From contig JACCGJ010010182.1 of assembly GCA_013407085.1 (NCBI GenBank), positions 1-64,000 of the forward strand: DNA of 64,000 nt, written 5' to 3'. Each line of letters begins with the position of its first letter. Position 1 is the first letter of the stretch. The notes below the pieces were generated by a model that did not search any database, was not told where the DNA came from, and saw nothing but the letters and a program-made list of their open reading frames with translations. This stretch comes from Atriophallophorus winterbourni. Its lineage: Eukaryota > Platyhelminthes > Trematoda > Plagiorchiida > Microphallidae. The position numbers and the translations under genes are program-made. Shown one piece after another: positions 44,436 through 56,680 of this stretch.

Positions 44436-45330
44436 AAATAATAGGTTGTTAGCCAGATAAACGGTTTGGAGATCTAGAATGCATGAATATATTTATCGAT
44501 GCCTGCCTTATCTTCCACTTACAGCAACATTTGTTTAATGGTGAGAGTTATTTGTGTTTGCGGATATTGCTTCATTGAGGTGCACTGCCTAATACAAGGA
44601 TTCATTTACGTATTGCATGCTATTTTACTGTATGTGACTATATTCACTTTACTGCTTGAAGAGCAGCTTTACGTGAATTACCTGAAATAGCATGAACCAC
44701 GATTTCGGAACTATAAACAGCTTGCTAGTAACATGGATCGTGAATTTCAACTATTTTGTGAACATGTTCTTGTCAATATTTGTTACAAATTCTTTTTTGG
44801 CGCTGTGCATGAACAAACTCGATGTAGTGCCAGGAGGAGAATAAGAATAATACTGCTTTCGAGGAACTGCGAGAGCAAAATTTCATTCTAAATGCGGAAT
44901 TTGATGAAAATTATTAACTTGAATTAAAGAGTAAGTTAAAAGATCATCTCATTTATTCTTTGTTCGCGGAAATTTCTTCATTGACATAATCTGCGTAATT
45001 CTATGATACATTTACGTGTTGCATGCTATTTTACAGCAGGTCACTATAATCAATTCACTGCTTGAAGAGCAGCTTTACGTTAACTACATCGAATAGCATG
45101 AAGCTCGATTTGGGACTGCCTAATAGCATGAGGGAGATGAATTTCGTATGTGACATTTGTAGGTGATCAACTTTTTTGAGAACATGTACTTGTCAATATT
45201 TGTTACAAATTGAATACAATTGAAGTGAATACAATAATTTCGAAACACGTCCGATCCAATAATGAATGGTTTGTGAAACATACATGACGAATTGTTAAAC
45301 AAATCGAAACTTACGACTTGAACCACCTTT
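44435..45330. repeat. Diverged backbone with a nested ~400-bp duplication
   Basis: The block around GCTTGAAGAGCAGCTTTACG occurs at 44656 and again at 45059, 403 bp apart, with its flanks (CATTTACGTATTGCATGC, CTTGTCAATATTTGTTACAAATT). Between them lies another remnant of segment X (44870-44960) whose donor site has been lost. Confidence 0.6.
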
Positions 45331-45539
45331 TCGAATTAATGCTGAACAACACAAAGCAATTTTATTTCAAAAGACTAACTATTTTGATGAGACACATTTT
45401 CGTGAATAAATATCTGATGAAATAACAATTTTCAACGTACATTAGCAGATCATAATTTTTGAAACTGTTTACAGCTGGGAAAGCGCCTTTTGTCTGTCAA
45501 CTGCTACTGCCTTGTAGGTTGAAGTTTGGTCTACACGTG

Positions 45540-46460
45540 CTAGAGAGGTGTAAACTAACAAATGCGATGCAGTGCTTGAGTCATCACTTGAACCATGTCT
45601 CCAAGAAATTTCATTGTAATGTCTATTACGTCATTTAATAATGAAGTCACGTTGTTCTGGCTACGCGATATGCCCTAAGGATTTTTCAGTTGCTGAGGCA
45701 TATGTTGGAGGTCTTCCTGATGAACGCTTTATTGATCTGTTATATAAACCACTTCCGTAACCGACAGTACATGTTCGCTCTTTCATAAACGATATTGCTC
45801 AGCGCCAGGTCCTACACAATATGATACGCAAGCAATTCTACCTCGGACGGTCTTTGCACCAACAGTTGCATTGGTCCGTTGATGGCAATCTTTCAATATT
45901 ATTATGACTATTTGTGACCGAAAATTAACTCCTTCTTAAAATGCGAAGGACATGTTTTAATAACAACTTTAATCCGTTGGTGACAGAAAGCCTTAGAAAG
46001 AGCAATTGGCCGTTGCCTATGATTGGAATCCACTAAGTGGCCAGCAGCTGATTTAAACTAAAACATCGCTGCGAGAACCTTTTCGCTTACTTGATTTCGC
46101 GGTCTCCAACCACTTAAGTTTTTAAAACACCAAGCTACAGTAATCCTAGCACCTTGATACTCGTTTGAAGTCAGAACGAGGAATCGGCTTCTAGATCGGA
46201 GCTGCTGAGTGTATTTAGTGCTGAGTTCTCAGGCTTTATTATATGGCGGGAAGGAAGCGAGCATCAATCACACACTGCATGCCAAATTAAATCCTCTTAA
46301 AACAGTAACCTGGACCGCCATCGTAACCCAGGCCAACGAACCATGCTCGAGAATTAGTTGCTCAGTTGCGCGAAAGTATTTCAGAACGGAAATCTCTGCA
46401 CAGACTGCGGCATTACGACGCGTAGGCACATAGGCCTTTGTTAACGAATTAACCAAACAC
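45540..46460. repeat. TE-free diverged copy of the backbone (segments Y, Z, W)
   Basis: Contains segment Y (45545-45750), the spacer with TCCGTTGATGGCAATCTTTC (about 45875-45897), then directly segment Z (45900-46170) and segment W (46210-46456), without the RT seen in type A or the endonuclease seen in type B. It therefore shows the unoccupied insertion site of the type-A RT. Frames are partly broken by stops. Confidence 0.65.
46268..46456 (-). pseudogene. Conserved segment W, best-preserved copy
   Basis: A 62-codon minus-strand frame containing YVPTRRNAAVCAEISVLKYF, LILEHGSLAWVTMAVQV and LRGFNLACSV. The plus strand is also open over most of this stretch (46209-46433). Unknown protein, if any. 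Confidence 0.25.
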
Positions 46461-46924
46461 CGACCAAGTCACTGTCCATGATGCTCAATTAAATGGAGCG
46501 TTCGACAACGGTCTTTTCATTTGTACTTCCATTCCGTTATTTCTCACGTCCGTCAGCGATATCGGATAAAAATACATTTGAAATGAAGACTGACAGGTGT
46601 GATTTTGACAGACATGATTTTTCTAATTTCAAAGCCTGCGGATAGCTCAAACACCAGAGCCTCGTTAGTGAGCTGCTTATGGTGCTTAACTTTAAGATTT
46701 TAAGATAGATTGAACAGTTCAGTTTGTTATTCAAGCGTAATTCTACAATCAGCACATAGTACGATTTTGGCTTCACCTACCGAGACTGTTAAATTTCACA
46801 TCCTCGTATAAAATGTCTACGTTTTACCAGAATTATTAGAATGTATATTTGTGTGATTATGACTTCCATTTGTATTAAACCGTGTTTACTTGCATTGACT
46901 CACATTATAAAATTTCTATTTGAA

Positions 46925-47403
46925 TATGCGAAATGCTTTGCAGACATGGTGAGCCAGTCTTGCGCAATCTAGTGAAATACCTTTATATACCAATAAATTC
47001 AACCAAAACCTTCACGATGCATTTGGTAAATATTAGGTTTTTTTTTAAAATTAAACGGAACAAAGAGTGAAATGTCATTTATTCAATTTTCGCAATTGTT
47101 TCACATTCAGAACACACAGCTTGTTCTCATCAAGTAAATTTTATATGTATGAACAATTGGCGTGTCGACAGGGCCAGATTAAATGCACTTGGGTGTTGAA
47201 CCATACTGGATTATCAACACACACGGTGTCATGGTAACGTTTACTTAGCTGAAACAGCGATCATTTTTACACACACATTTCTAAATTAAATCGCCTCAGT
47301 CTCTTGAAACAACTGAACGAATTCCTTGTTGTCAAGATGTCTTTAAATAATTCATTCACAGTTCTTAATGGCTGATCTATTCAAGGTTCCGCTGATTTAC
47401 GGT
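46925..47403. repeat. Near-identical duplicate of 25281-25757
   Basis: Right-hand partner of the 0.48 kb repeat. It marks the right edge of the tandem complex; the sequence after 47403 is unrelated to the left copy. Confidence 0.85.
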
Positions 47404-47404
47404 T

Positions 47405-48075
47405 AACTAGCTATGATCGATTAAATACTGAATGACGGTTCATAATTTTAGTATAATGTAAACCGTATTTTGATCTTCATTGTTTTCGTTTGCTAGTTAG
47501 AAATTCAAGTCAATGGCACATACAAGTAATATGATACGTTGTATCAAATGTGAGAGAGAAAATAGGGACTCACGATTAATTTTGATTGTTCCATTTTGAT
47601 TAACTGAATTGTAAAATAACGTTTATGTAATCAATTAAGTAAACGCATCCAATGTGTTCTTGAATGATGGTATTAGTATAGTATCAAGCAGATTATCTAC
47701 TATTGAAAATATAGAAACATTTTTTGCTCAATTTATGCATAAACTTTACACGAAGCCATGATATCTTAACAAGTGGAAATGGCTTGGATAAAATTGGTTA
47801 TGACAACGTGGCTGCTAACGTTTCGCTCATGACACAGAACTTTCGTCAGGCTCATGAATCGAGAAAAGCCAGGAATTTGGAATTAATATTGATTTTTTTA
47901 AACAAATCTCACTGGACCTGGTAATGGACAGATTTCTATAGCCCCCAACTACGATGTAAGTTACGCTAGGTCGTGATTACTCGAAACACATTTATCTGTG
48001 TTCTGTTTAAGCATTGGGCCAGGTCAACGAGAGGGAGCTAAAGAACATCTGACCACTTATCACAGCATTTCCCTT
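47405..48075. other. No recognisable gene
   Basis: A+T-rich DNA. A 66-codon frame at 47724-47924 has no identifiable domain. Confidence 0.4.
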
Positions 48076-48079
48076 TCAT

Positions 48080-48290
48080 GAATCCAACAATAACCACGTT
48101 ACGCCCCTCATCGCTCGCACGCCCATCGATTACGTCTCGAATCATCCGTGAGGTCAGCCCGCCTAACGCTAATCGCGTTCACCCACGAATCCACCCGCAA
48201 CGCAAAAGAAGGGCGATTGGTCAAAGGCGTTTATTACGCACTAGACAAATAACGAAGTACACGGCCTTCTCGTATATGCAAACAATTAAC
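48080..48290 (-). mobile_element. LTR-like fragment, minus strand
   Basis: The reverse complement contains GCGTAATAAACGCCTTTGAC and GGTGAACGCGATTAGCGTT, aligning with 2210-2300. The TATA part is less clear here. No internal retroelement sequence is adjacent. Confidence 0.38.
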
Positions 48291-48299
48291 CACAACGTT

Positions 48300-49475
48300 T
48301 TTCGAAAATGTGTCTCTCGTTGTTGACATTTCGATGTGATTTGACAATAGAATTCGTGTTAGCCAGTACGATATAAACCCTAAACACGCAGAGCTCTTTT
48401 AACGTTTCATTATAGCTGACGTTTTCAATATTCTTATACTTCCGAAAATGTAGTCCATCGAACTTCTTATTGACTGATTTCATGACTTCAGTTGAAATCA
48501 TGAAATCGTGCTTCTTCTTGGAAGCGTTTCATAAAAGTTATTATCCCCTACATGAAGACCTTCACCTCTAATAAAGTTGTGTCCAGTGTTCAAAACTTAT
48601 CCGGTTACCGCGAAAGTACGTAGAATAAACTGATATTTGCCATCACGTTTATTATGATAATCAATATGCTCCCTATGATCTTTCATTCCACTCTGGGTTT
48701 CCCTCGAAATGTGTCTTATGTAAAAACCGTACAATCTTCACACTTCATTTTATAAATATTGCTCGTTAAGTAATCTAATGATAGTTTATTCTTAAGGTGC
48801 ATCAGTAGTGAACGAAGGATTCTTTTATGAACGACATTTAAATGAGCTTTGTTCAAGATTCTGATTATAGTTTGACGTGCTTTGATGAATACCCTGATCC
48901 GTTATACGAATGCTAGTATTTATTAATTTTTTCGTGTGTTTTTCACGGCTGCTTGGTGGTATAGCATTTGATGAACTGTATTGAAACACAGAAAACCATC
49001 AATACTGATCGGTATCAATAGACCGTAGTAGCAGTAACCAATCGTGCTAATGTGTACAAGGAAAGAAGCGCTTCTATAAATATCTATCTCACCTTTTATA
49101 GTAATGTCAATCACGATATCGAGAACAAACTGTTGTAATCTCTGATTTTCACAATCGATCGAAGTTGCATTCAAAATCGTTGACCGTTTTTACAAGTCTG
49201 AGTCTCGAGTAGTGTCTACGTTCGGTAAAATTTGCGGTTACTTCAATGCTTAACTGCAACACTTTCTGCAGAATGAGGAAAACTAATGTGGTTGCGAAAC
49301 GTTGAAAGATTATTCACCATGTGATCCCTTATAAAAAAATTAGATTGCATTCAATGATCTCAGTTGATGATTATCGGTGCAGCGTTAATGTAGAGGCGTG
49401 AATTTCACCGGCGAAGTGTGTCAATCCGGAGATAATTAGAACATTATACTTAGGCACAACTGAAGAGCAGGAAGC
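48300..49475. other. No recognisable gene
   Basis: A+T-rich sequence. Minus-strand frames at 48286-48501 and 48923-49174 show no domain. I see no retroelement motif. Confidence 0.4.
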
Positions 49476-49479
49476 GTTA

Positions 49480-49815
49480 TAACGTCCGAAGTCAGTGATC
49501 TCAAACCGGCAAACATGTGGGTTTCAGAAGATACCTATGATAATTGGCCACGTGACAGCTTGTTCAGAAACAAGAAATGATAGGAAACATGAGCCAATAT
49601 TGATTGGTGGGTTATTTTGTGAGCGGAGACAACAGCGTGAAGTGAACCGTATTGTGACAACTGGTAAGACAGATTAAGTGCTGTGGTAAGGGGCTTTGTA
49701 TATATTAGATAAGAGCGCGTTTTATTCTTTGTACCGTGCGTAATAAACGGTTTAAACGGTTTTCTTTTTGTTTTGAGATTCATAGTTGATCATGATTAAC
49801 TTTGGAGAAATCGAC
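49480..49815 (+). mobile_element. LTR-like fragment, plus strand
   Basis: CTTTGTATATATTAGATAAGA is followed by GTGCGTAATAAACGGTTT and TTTTGAGATTCATAG. The layout matches 2190-2280 (TATATAAA, GTGTAATAAACG, GGGATTCGTAG). The pairwise similarity is weaker than between the other two copies. Confidence 0.33.
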
Positions 49816-49849
49816 TCCTAGTATGTATCGGGACGTAATCACACATTCA

Positions 49850-50030
49850 ACTGTCTTCGACAGTCTGAGAGTTGCCTATCGCTGTGAGCACTACAGAGGA
49901 GATTGTTTCTCCCAAACCGAACTGTTTAGTGATTCTAACCTCTATGGAGTATAAAGACATCATGTGCTTGTGATTTACATGTATCAACATCGACTGGAGG
50001 AGGCAAACAACACCCCTCTAATAAATTCCC
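49850..50030 (+). repeat. RTE-like 3' UTR fragment
   Basis: Resembles 7090-7240 and 58255-58410: a TATCGCTGTGAG block, a GTGATTTACATGTATCAACATCGAC block and a final CAAACAACACC. Coding sequence is missing. Confidence 0.4.
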
Positions 50031-50590
50031 GATATAACTCTTGTTACGTGCGAGAAATTGAAACGTGTTTATGATTACGATTAGTATTGTATTTAATCTC
50101 GTGTTATTTGCCTGTGTTATTCATTGATTTCAATGATATTTGATGCCGTTTATTTATTTTCGTTTTTATCTGGTGTAGTAATGAGTGCCAATCTAAGGTT
50201 TACATTTGACTAAAATACAAAGTTTACATTTGATTTGAACACAAATATATCGTATTTTACTGTGTAGCCAACAAAGAAACTCGATTAAAATAATCAAACT
50301 TATCCTAAAACCGTTTGTTTTGTATGCGTTTAGATGAATTTTTTAGATCTGAAATCACCCAAGAACTCTGTCTAAACTAGCTCCCTGTAGCAATCGATTT
50401 TGGGTTGCAGATTGGTTCAAAATAATCACAAACTTATTTCGTTAGTATGTGATATATTAATCACCATATTAACAAAGTGTAAAGACTCACAATCAAATTT
50501 GTTGTCGATGATGGCGTAGAAGCCTGAAAATATATTGAATAAAACATATTTGATTTATCAGTATCCTGTAAAGTATGACTTGGAACAATT
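50030..50590. other. No recognisable gene
   Basis: A+T-rich DNA without a supportable feature. Confidence 0.4.
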
Positions 50591-50599
50591 CATCTCTAA

Positions 50600-51375
50600 C
50601 AAATCCGTGAGCTCATGAAAAACGAGGTCTAATCTCCTAGCAAAATGTTCCTGAGGTGGTGTTCCGCAAGGATGTGTCGCATTTCAAGTGTTCTACAACA
50701 ACGCTAATTGATATCATCAGCAAAATGAATTTAGAACTGTTGTGTGTCTGGGAGTCATGAACTTGTATCAATCATTGAGACGCAAATGAATTCACATTTT
50801 AGAAATTTTTATATCACTTTATATATTTCACAACAAGCTCTTCGATTCATTCTTAGAAAAATAGAACAATAAATGTGATAAACACCGAAAACTAAACAAA
50901 ATTCTAGTTCATATTCCATGGATTACCCTGGTTAGGTCAATACCGATATTGACGAAGGTAATGAGAGATCGTGGACTAACCATGGTCTACATAATTTGAG
51001 GGCTATTGCACCGGGTGCTTATAATTTTGGAATGATGTTATACATACGTACAATAAATTACCTAGCCCACATCATCCTTTCAAACGATTTATTCAAATAC
51101 CTGCAGTCCCAACACATCTGTTTAATTTGGAATACCCTCCCCGAAACTTTTGTTACCGCTACCAGCGTCGAAACTTTCATTCGAAATTTTCCCCATTTCT
51201 TTGTTGCACACTGATTCAACGACACCTCTTTATTGACTCATGGCAATTATTGAATTGAGCTATACGTGGCATTACATGCTTATTTGTTATTTTTTCTTTG
51301 AACAAATATCTACTATGCTATGGTAACTGTAAAACTATGTGCTTTTTATGACCATAAATTCATCAATCTTGAATT
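50600..51375 (+). pseudogene. CR1-like RT relic with 3' end
   Basis: Around 50645-50700 a plus-strand frame reads GVPQGCVAFQVFYN, the motif B region of a CR1/jockey RT. At 51100-51213 the C-terminus reads HICLIWNTLPETFVTATSVE to a stop. The element ends near 51375 in ACCATAAATTCATCAATCTTGAATT, the tail type of the other CR1-like copies. The segment between is unreadable and the element is internally deleted or highly decayed. Confidence 0.6.
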
Positions 51376-51659
51376 TTATAATTCCTACAACCAACTCTTC
51401 GTGACAAGCTGTGGGGAACTATGTAAAGAACAGAAAACCTATCTCTCGGGTACAACTCATTTGCCCATACTAATCAAATGGGCTTGCATGTTTGAAAATA
51501 ACTTAGAGAATCAACGCTGAAATTCAAAGCCAATGTTTTATAGGGTTTGTACAGCAAACAACAAACTGCAGAATCACATCATATTCTGAGTTAGAACGTC
51601 ATGGCTTCAAAGTCTCACTTCACTTACACTTTCCGCTGATACCAGGCTCACAAAGACCA

Positions 51660-51725
51660 AACTTTCAATCTCAACATGAAGACAGAAAACATCCAGAAAC
51701 CGGTTGTTATGTGTAAGTGTGGAAA
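51660..51725 (+). ncRNA. Decayed hammerhead-ribozyme repeat
   Basis: Plus strand CAACATGAAGACAGAAAACATC followed by CAGAAACCGGTTGTTATGTG. The GAAAC box and most of the ACCGGT stem III are kept, the cleavage triplet reads GTT, and the CTGATGA box is corrupted. Inactive relic. Confidence 0.35.
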
Positions 51726-52285
51726 ATCTGAACAACACCTAACTTAAATAATATTTAATGATTTGCGATGTGTTTTCAAGGTATTCGCGCCTCAGATGAG
51801 CAGGCGTGTTGGTAAATGCACGTTAAAGCTGCCTGACGTTTTCGCTTTTTTTCAGCGGCAAAAGTTTTTATCGGTTTATACGGTTATTCTCACATTTCCA
51901 GAATGTGAAATCGTTTCAGGTAACGGGTTAAAGATCCACAAGTGTCATAGTCCTTCAATAGAATTTAAAGTTTCTCTCAGTAATGTTGCTACCGGCAGTG
52001 TTCCGGGGCTTGCGTAATACATCATAAACATTTACTCATAACACTTATTAGTATTTTAAAGCATATGGTTCACAGATTGTATTCTCCAAATAAATTGTTT
52101 TCACTTTGCTCTCACTACTTTGTCGAAACAGCTGTGAAATTAACTTTATGCATTGATTCATATTTCAGAGTTTAATACTATATAGATTTTTGGGGATACT
52201 TTTTAATTTGAATTAACTCTACTCGTCACGTGGTCTATTTGATTTCGTCTGAAAATATAAATTTTATCGATTGGGCACAACTTTT
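51725..52285. other. No recognisable gene
   Basis: An 84-codon frame (51763-52017) without recognised domain; otherwise A+T-rich spacer. Confidence 0.4.
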
Positions 52286-52289
52286 GGTG

Positions 52290-54780
52290 TCGTTGGCCCC
52301 CTTCGATCGATGCTGACCATGGATGTACATCACAATCGCATGACTAAATAGTCCTATTCAGGAGGAACAATCTTTCTCACAGCGCTTGCAACGACACTCA
52401 GAACTCGGTCGTAGGGAGTCTGTTGCACGCCAGCGGCGTGATCTGAATTCAGCAGAGGAGGTGCTGTATCTGCTCCTCCTCTGCTTGCCAACGACGATTT
52501 ACACAAGGCCTAGAATGTGAGCGGCTAAGAGATTTCATATCTCTTTTGAGAATGTCTTTGTACCGAAAGTGCCATCTGCTTAATTGTCAACATCCTGTTT
52601 ACAACTCACCATAAAGTGAATCTTTCGGATTACGACCATTTTCAATTATGTAGCTATCGCAGGCGGCATTGTCGTAGTACGGTGAAGATGCTCTGTAGAG
52701 CAGCTTTTGAAAGAACATCAGCATTAGTCACTCTGTCCATCCACGATATGTTCAAGATACGACGGATTCTTCGTAGATGGAAAGCATTCAGCTTCCGTGT
52801 CTTGCGTGGGTGGTCCAGGTTTTACTGCCGTACAGTAAAGCATTTAGTACTCACTCGCTGTATCCCATCATCTTTGTCTTTACAGTCAGCTTGCGGTTAC
52901 CCCAAACACGAGAGTTCAATCGGGACAAAATGACAGCAGCTCTGCCAATCCGCTTATCAATCTCAGTGTCTAGCGAGAGGTTATCCGCAATTGTTAAGCG
53001 AAAATACGTGAAATGATGTACTGGTTCAAGCTGACAGTTTTCGACAGTGACGATTTGAAGCGATAAAATCCCTTGACCAAGAACTTTGGTCTTGCTCATG
53101 CTGATTGTTAGCCGAAAGTCTTTGCATACCGACGAAAAACAGTCCATTAGCAACTGGAGGTGCTTTTGAGAGTGAGTAATAATTGCTGCATCGTCGGCAA
53201 ACAGCTTGTCACGGATTAGCACAGTTCGTGCCTTGGTTTGTGCTCTCAACCGGTTCAGGTTGAAAAGCATGCCATTACTTCGCGTGCTTAGGTAAATGCC
53301 TTCTGTGCTCGTCCTAAAAGCGTGCTTTAGAAGCACAGCAAAGAAAATGCCGAACAGCGTCGGAACAGGAACACACCCTTGCTTGAAGACTCAGCGAATT
53401 TCAAATGCTTCTGAACTGGAACCGTTAAAATGGACTGAGCCATTCATGCCTATGTGCAAAGAACTAACGAATTTGAGCAGTCTTTGAGAGCAGCCTATCA
53501 GATCAAGTATTTTGTAAACACCCTCCCTGCTCACATATTCGAATGTCTTCGTTAAATCAATGAAAACAGCGTATAGTGGCATACGCTGTTCCCGACACTT
53601 TTTTGAAGTTGTCTCAGGGTGATGATCATGTCAACGACTGATCTTCCGTGCGGAAGCTACATTGAGATTCGGAGTAAATTCTATCAGCTAAAACTTGTAG
53701 CCAGATCTGTAAGACTTCAGCAAACAATTTACCTACAACATTCAGAAGGGAGTTTCCTCAGTAATTGTTGCAGTTGCCTATATCTTTTTTATTCTTAAAT
53801 AACGTGATGATCTTTGTGTCTCGCAACTCTCGGGGGACACACTCATCCTGCCATCACTGAAGAAGCAAATGGTGAGGAGGTTGTAATAATACTGCTCTAC
53901 ATCAGTTGATGAGCTCAGATGGAATTCCGTCGTCACCAGGCGCCTTCCCATTGGCTAAGCGGTCGATTGCCATATTGAGCTCATCAAGAGTAAGCTGAGT
54001 ATTTAGATGTTCAACGGTTGTCAACCGCTCGACATTTTCAAGTACATGCTGTAAAAACTGTACTGTCCCTAGAGTAGAGAGCGGAGAAGCGCTCTACCTA
54101 TCTTTCCATCTGCTGAGTTTTGTCAACAATCGGGTTACCATATCCAGAATTAATGCGAGCCGTTTCAATTTTGTTTGGACCAATGGCTCCCTTGATCCCA
54201 TCATACATACTATAAACATTTCTAGTATACACACCTTTTTGGGTATTAAGTCCACTGGTCATTCGCACATCGTTTTGCAGTCGGTTGCACCTTATTTCTA
54301 GCTGCTCTTATACGTCGTATGTTCCCATCTGTTGGCATACCTTTGAACCTCAAGAATGCTGACCGTTTTTCATCCAACAAAGCAGTCATCTCAGAAGCTA
54401 TTGCTTCGAATCAGTCTCTGGTTCGAGCTTTCTTTAGACTGAAATTTGAAAGTGCGACTAGGCATATGCAGCTTTTTATCGATTTTCAGTATTCTGAAGC
54501 CTATTTGAGAGGGGTTGTCTTGTTGAACTTGGCTATGAAGGCTATTTCAAATCGCGCAGGTAGATTATGTTTGCATATGCGAGTGACGTCTATTCTGGTG
54601 CAGTAAAATCTCGTTTGGAAAGCTTCAGTTTTGCACAGACCAGTGAATGATCAGTGTCGCAGTCGGCGCTTTGATATGATACGGTGAGGAGCACGCTTCC
54701 TATATTAGTGCGCCTAACAAGAATAAGATTACGCCGATGCGAAGCTTGGAGCAAAGATGTTTCCAAGAGATTTTATGCTG
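52290..54780 (-). pseudogene. RTE-like retroelement relic, most of the RT region
   Basis: Minus-strand blocks in order from 54780: DEKRSAFLRFKGMPTDGN (linker), a MGRRLVTTE-like remnant of the GDDGIP region near 53940, VFIDLTKTFEYVSREGVYKI (53582 onward; motif A), MLLKHAFRTSTEGIYL, LFADDAAIITHSQKHLQ (catalytic FADD intact, about 53200), FRLTISMSKTKVLGQG, TEIDKRIGRAAVILSRLNS and NRKLTVKTKM. Further down is a TWTTHARHG-like block near 52810 (shifted frame), then a 3' segment to 52290. Many frame breaks. Same lineage as 5.1-7.2 kb and 63.8 kb. The clade is RTE-like by motif style, with the exact family uncertain. Confidence 0.7.
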
Positions 54781-56680
54781 TGGTTTTTAATTCAATTCAA
54801 TTCCATTTAATGGTCTAAATAGCAGATAGCTTTACAAAAACCACAGAATAATATGGGAATTACGAATAACATAGGTAGTAAAAGCGGGATTTGTTTGTTT
54901 AATGATCAGATCAGGAATCACGTAAAAATACATAGGGCATACATTGTCTTCAACCGGTTGGATGGGGTAAAGATATATAGTTAACTTCGATGCATGGGTT
55001 CGAGGCTTTTATGTTGCAGAATATATAGGTTCAATGTTTGGATTGGCCGACATTAAGTTGTCCAAGTTCAATTTGAATATATCCAATTTAGGTGAATGCG
55101 CAACGTTAAAGGGTAGAGAGTTCCAGGTAAAACATACACGTACAATCTCGAGTCGGGAATAAGTACTGTACTGAATCCGGTTGGTTCTGGGTGGTAGTCG
55201 TGTGAATAGTTTATTTAGTGGATGGTTGGGTGTATGTAGTATATTAAACATAAGAATCAAGTCCCCTCTAAGACAGCGGTAGCGAGAGTCGAATAGATTG
55301 AGGCTTGTAATTCGATCTTCGTATTGTTTATGGTTTAAACCACGTACATGCTTGGTGGTCCGATGATATATTCTCTGCAAGAGGCTGATGTCCTTCTGTA
55401 GCCAGGGTGACCAAGCCTAAACCGCATACTCCATGGTTGGCCTCAAGTACGTATTAGATATTCGATCAGGAGTTTGCTTTCTGAAAATCCCGAACACGCG
55501 TTTTAGCAGAAGCAGTACTCTTGACATCTTTTCATAGACAGCAGTGGCGTTATGTGACGGTTACAACGTGCTGCTCACCCACACACCCAAGTCATTTTTC
55601 TTGTCAGTGCTCTCAAGAATATGGCAACCATGGGTGCAAGAGAACTCGAAATGTCTTCCAACGGTCAATACCTTGCAGTTTCTGAATTTGAAAGGTAGTT
55701 CATTTCTAACTGACTAGTCTTGTAAGGCATTGAGATCCAGCTGAAGCTGTCTGCAATCCTCAGTTGTGCGTACTTGTGTCCACAGCATGATGCCATCCGC
55801 AAATAACAAGATTTTGCAGCGAACAAGTTAAGTAAGTCGTTTACATAGATCAGAAAAAGAGTGGGTCCAAACACTGATCCCTGTGGCGCCCCACTCGTTA
55901 ATGCAATGGGTCGTGACAAAGAACCATCAACCCTTACTCGAATGACACGGTCGCGGAGATAATCCTCCAACCAGGCTAGTAATGAACCCATTATGCCTCA
56001 TTGCTCCATTTTTTGTATTAACAGACTGTGGTTGATACGATCGAGTGCTTTTGACATATCAAGATAACAAGCGTGTATGTTGAAATATTTGTCTACAGCT
56101 TAGGTCCAGTCTTCGAGGTCAAGCAGAAGGTTTGAAATGCAAGAGTGTCTTTTTCTGAAGCCGTGTTATTCAACTGTGAGCAAGCAATTGTCTTCCAGAT
56201 GTTTTGTGGCGCTGTTTGCTACGAGGCGCTCCATTACTTTAGAGATCACCGGTAGTAATGTTACTAGTCGATAGTTGGATACTTAAGAACGGTTTCCTAT
56301 TTTGTAGATAAGGGTAATGATGTCATTCTTCCAATCACATGGAACAAAACTTTGGTTTAAAGAGTAGTTAAACAAGTAGGTCATGGGGGTACACAAAGTA
56401 TTAGCACAGTTTTTGAGAATCACCGGGGTAATTTCGTCAGCTTCGGGAGATGTTTTTGTGTTTAGATTTAGCAATGTGCGAAGAACACTGTCCGGTGTAA
56501 TAGTTAAGGAATTAAGGAACAGGTAATGTGCATCGTGGGCCGAAGACAGAGGAGAAAAAATGGGCTGGAACTTCGGCAGATTCCAATGCTGTGGTTGTTG
56601 TCTCATCACGTGTTTTTAAAGCAGCAACCCCTGGTTTAACCCTAGACCGGTTATTTATGATCTGATAGAGAATCTTGGGG

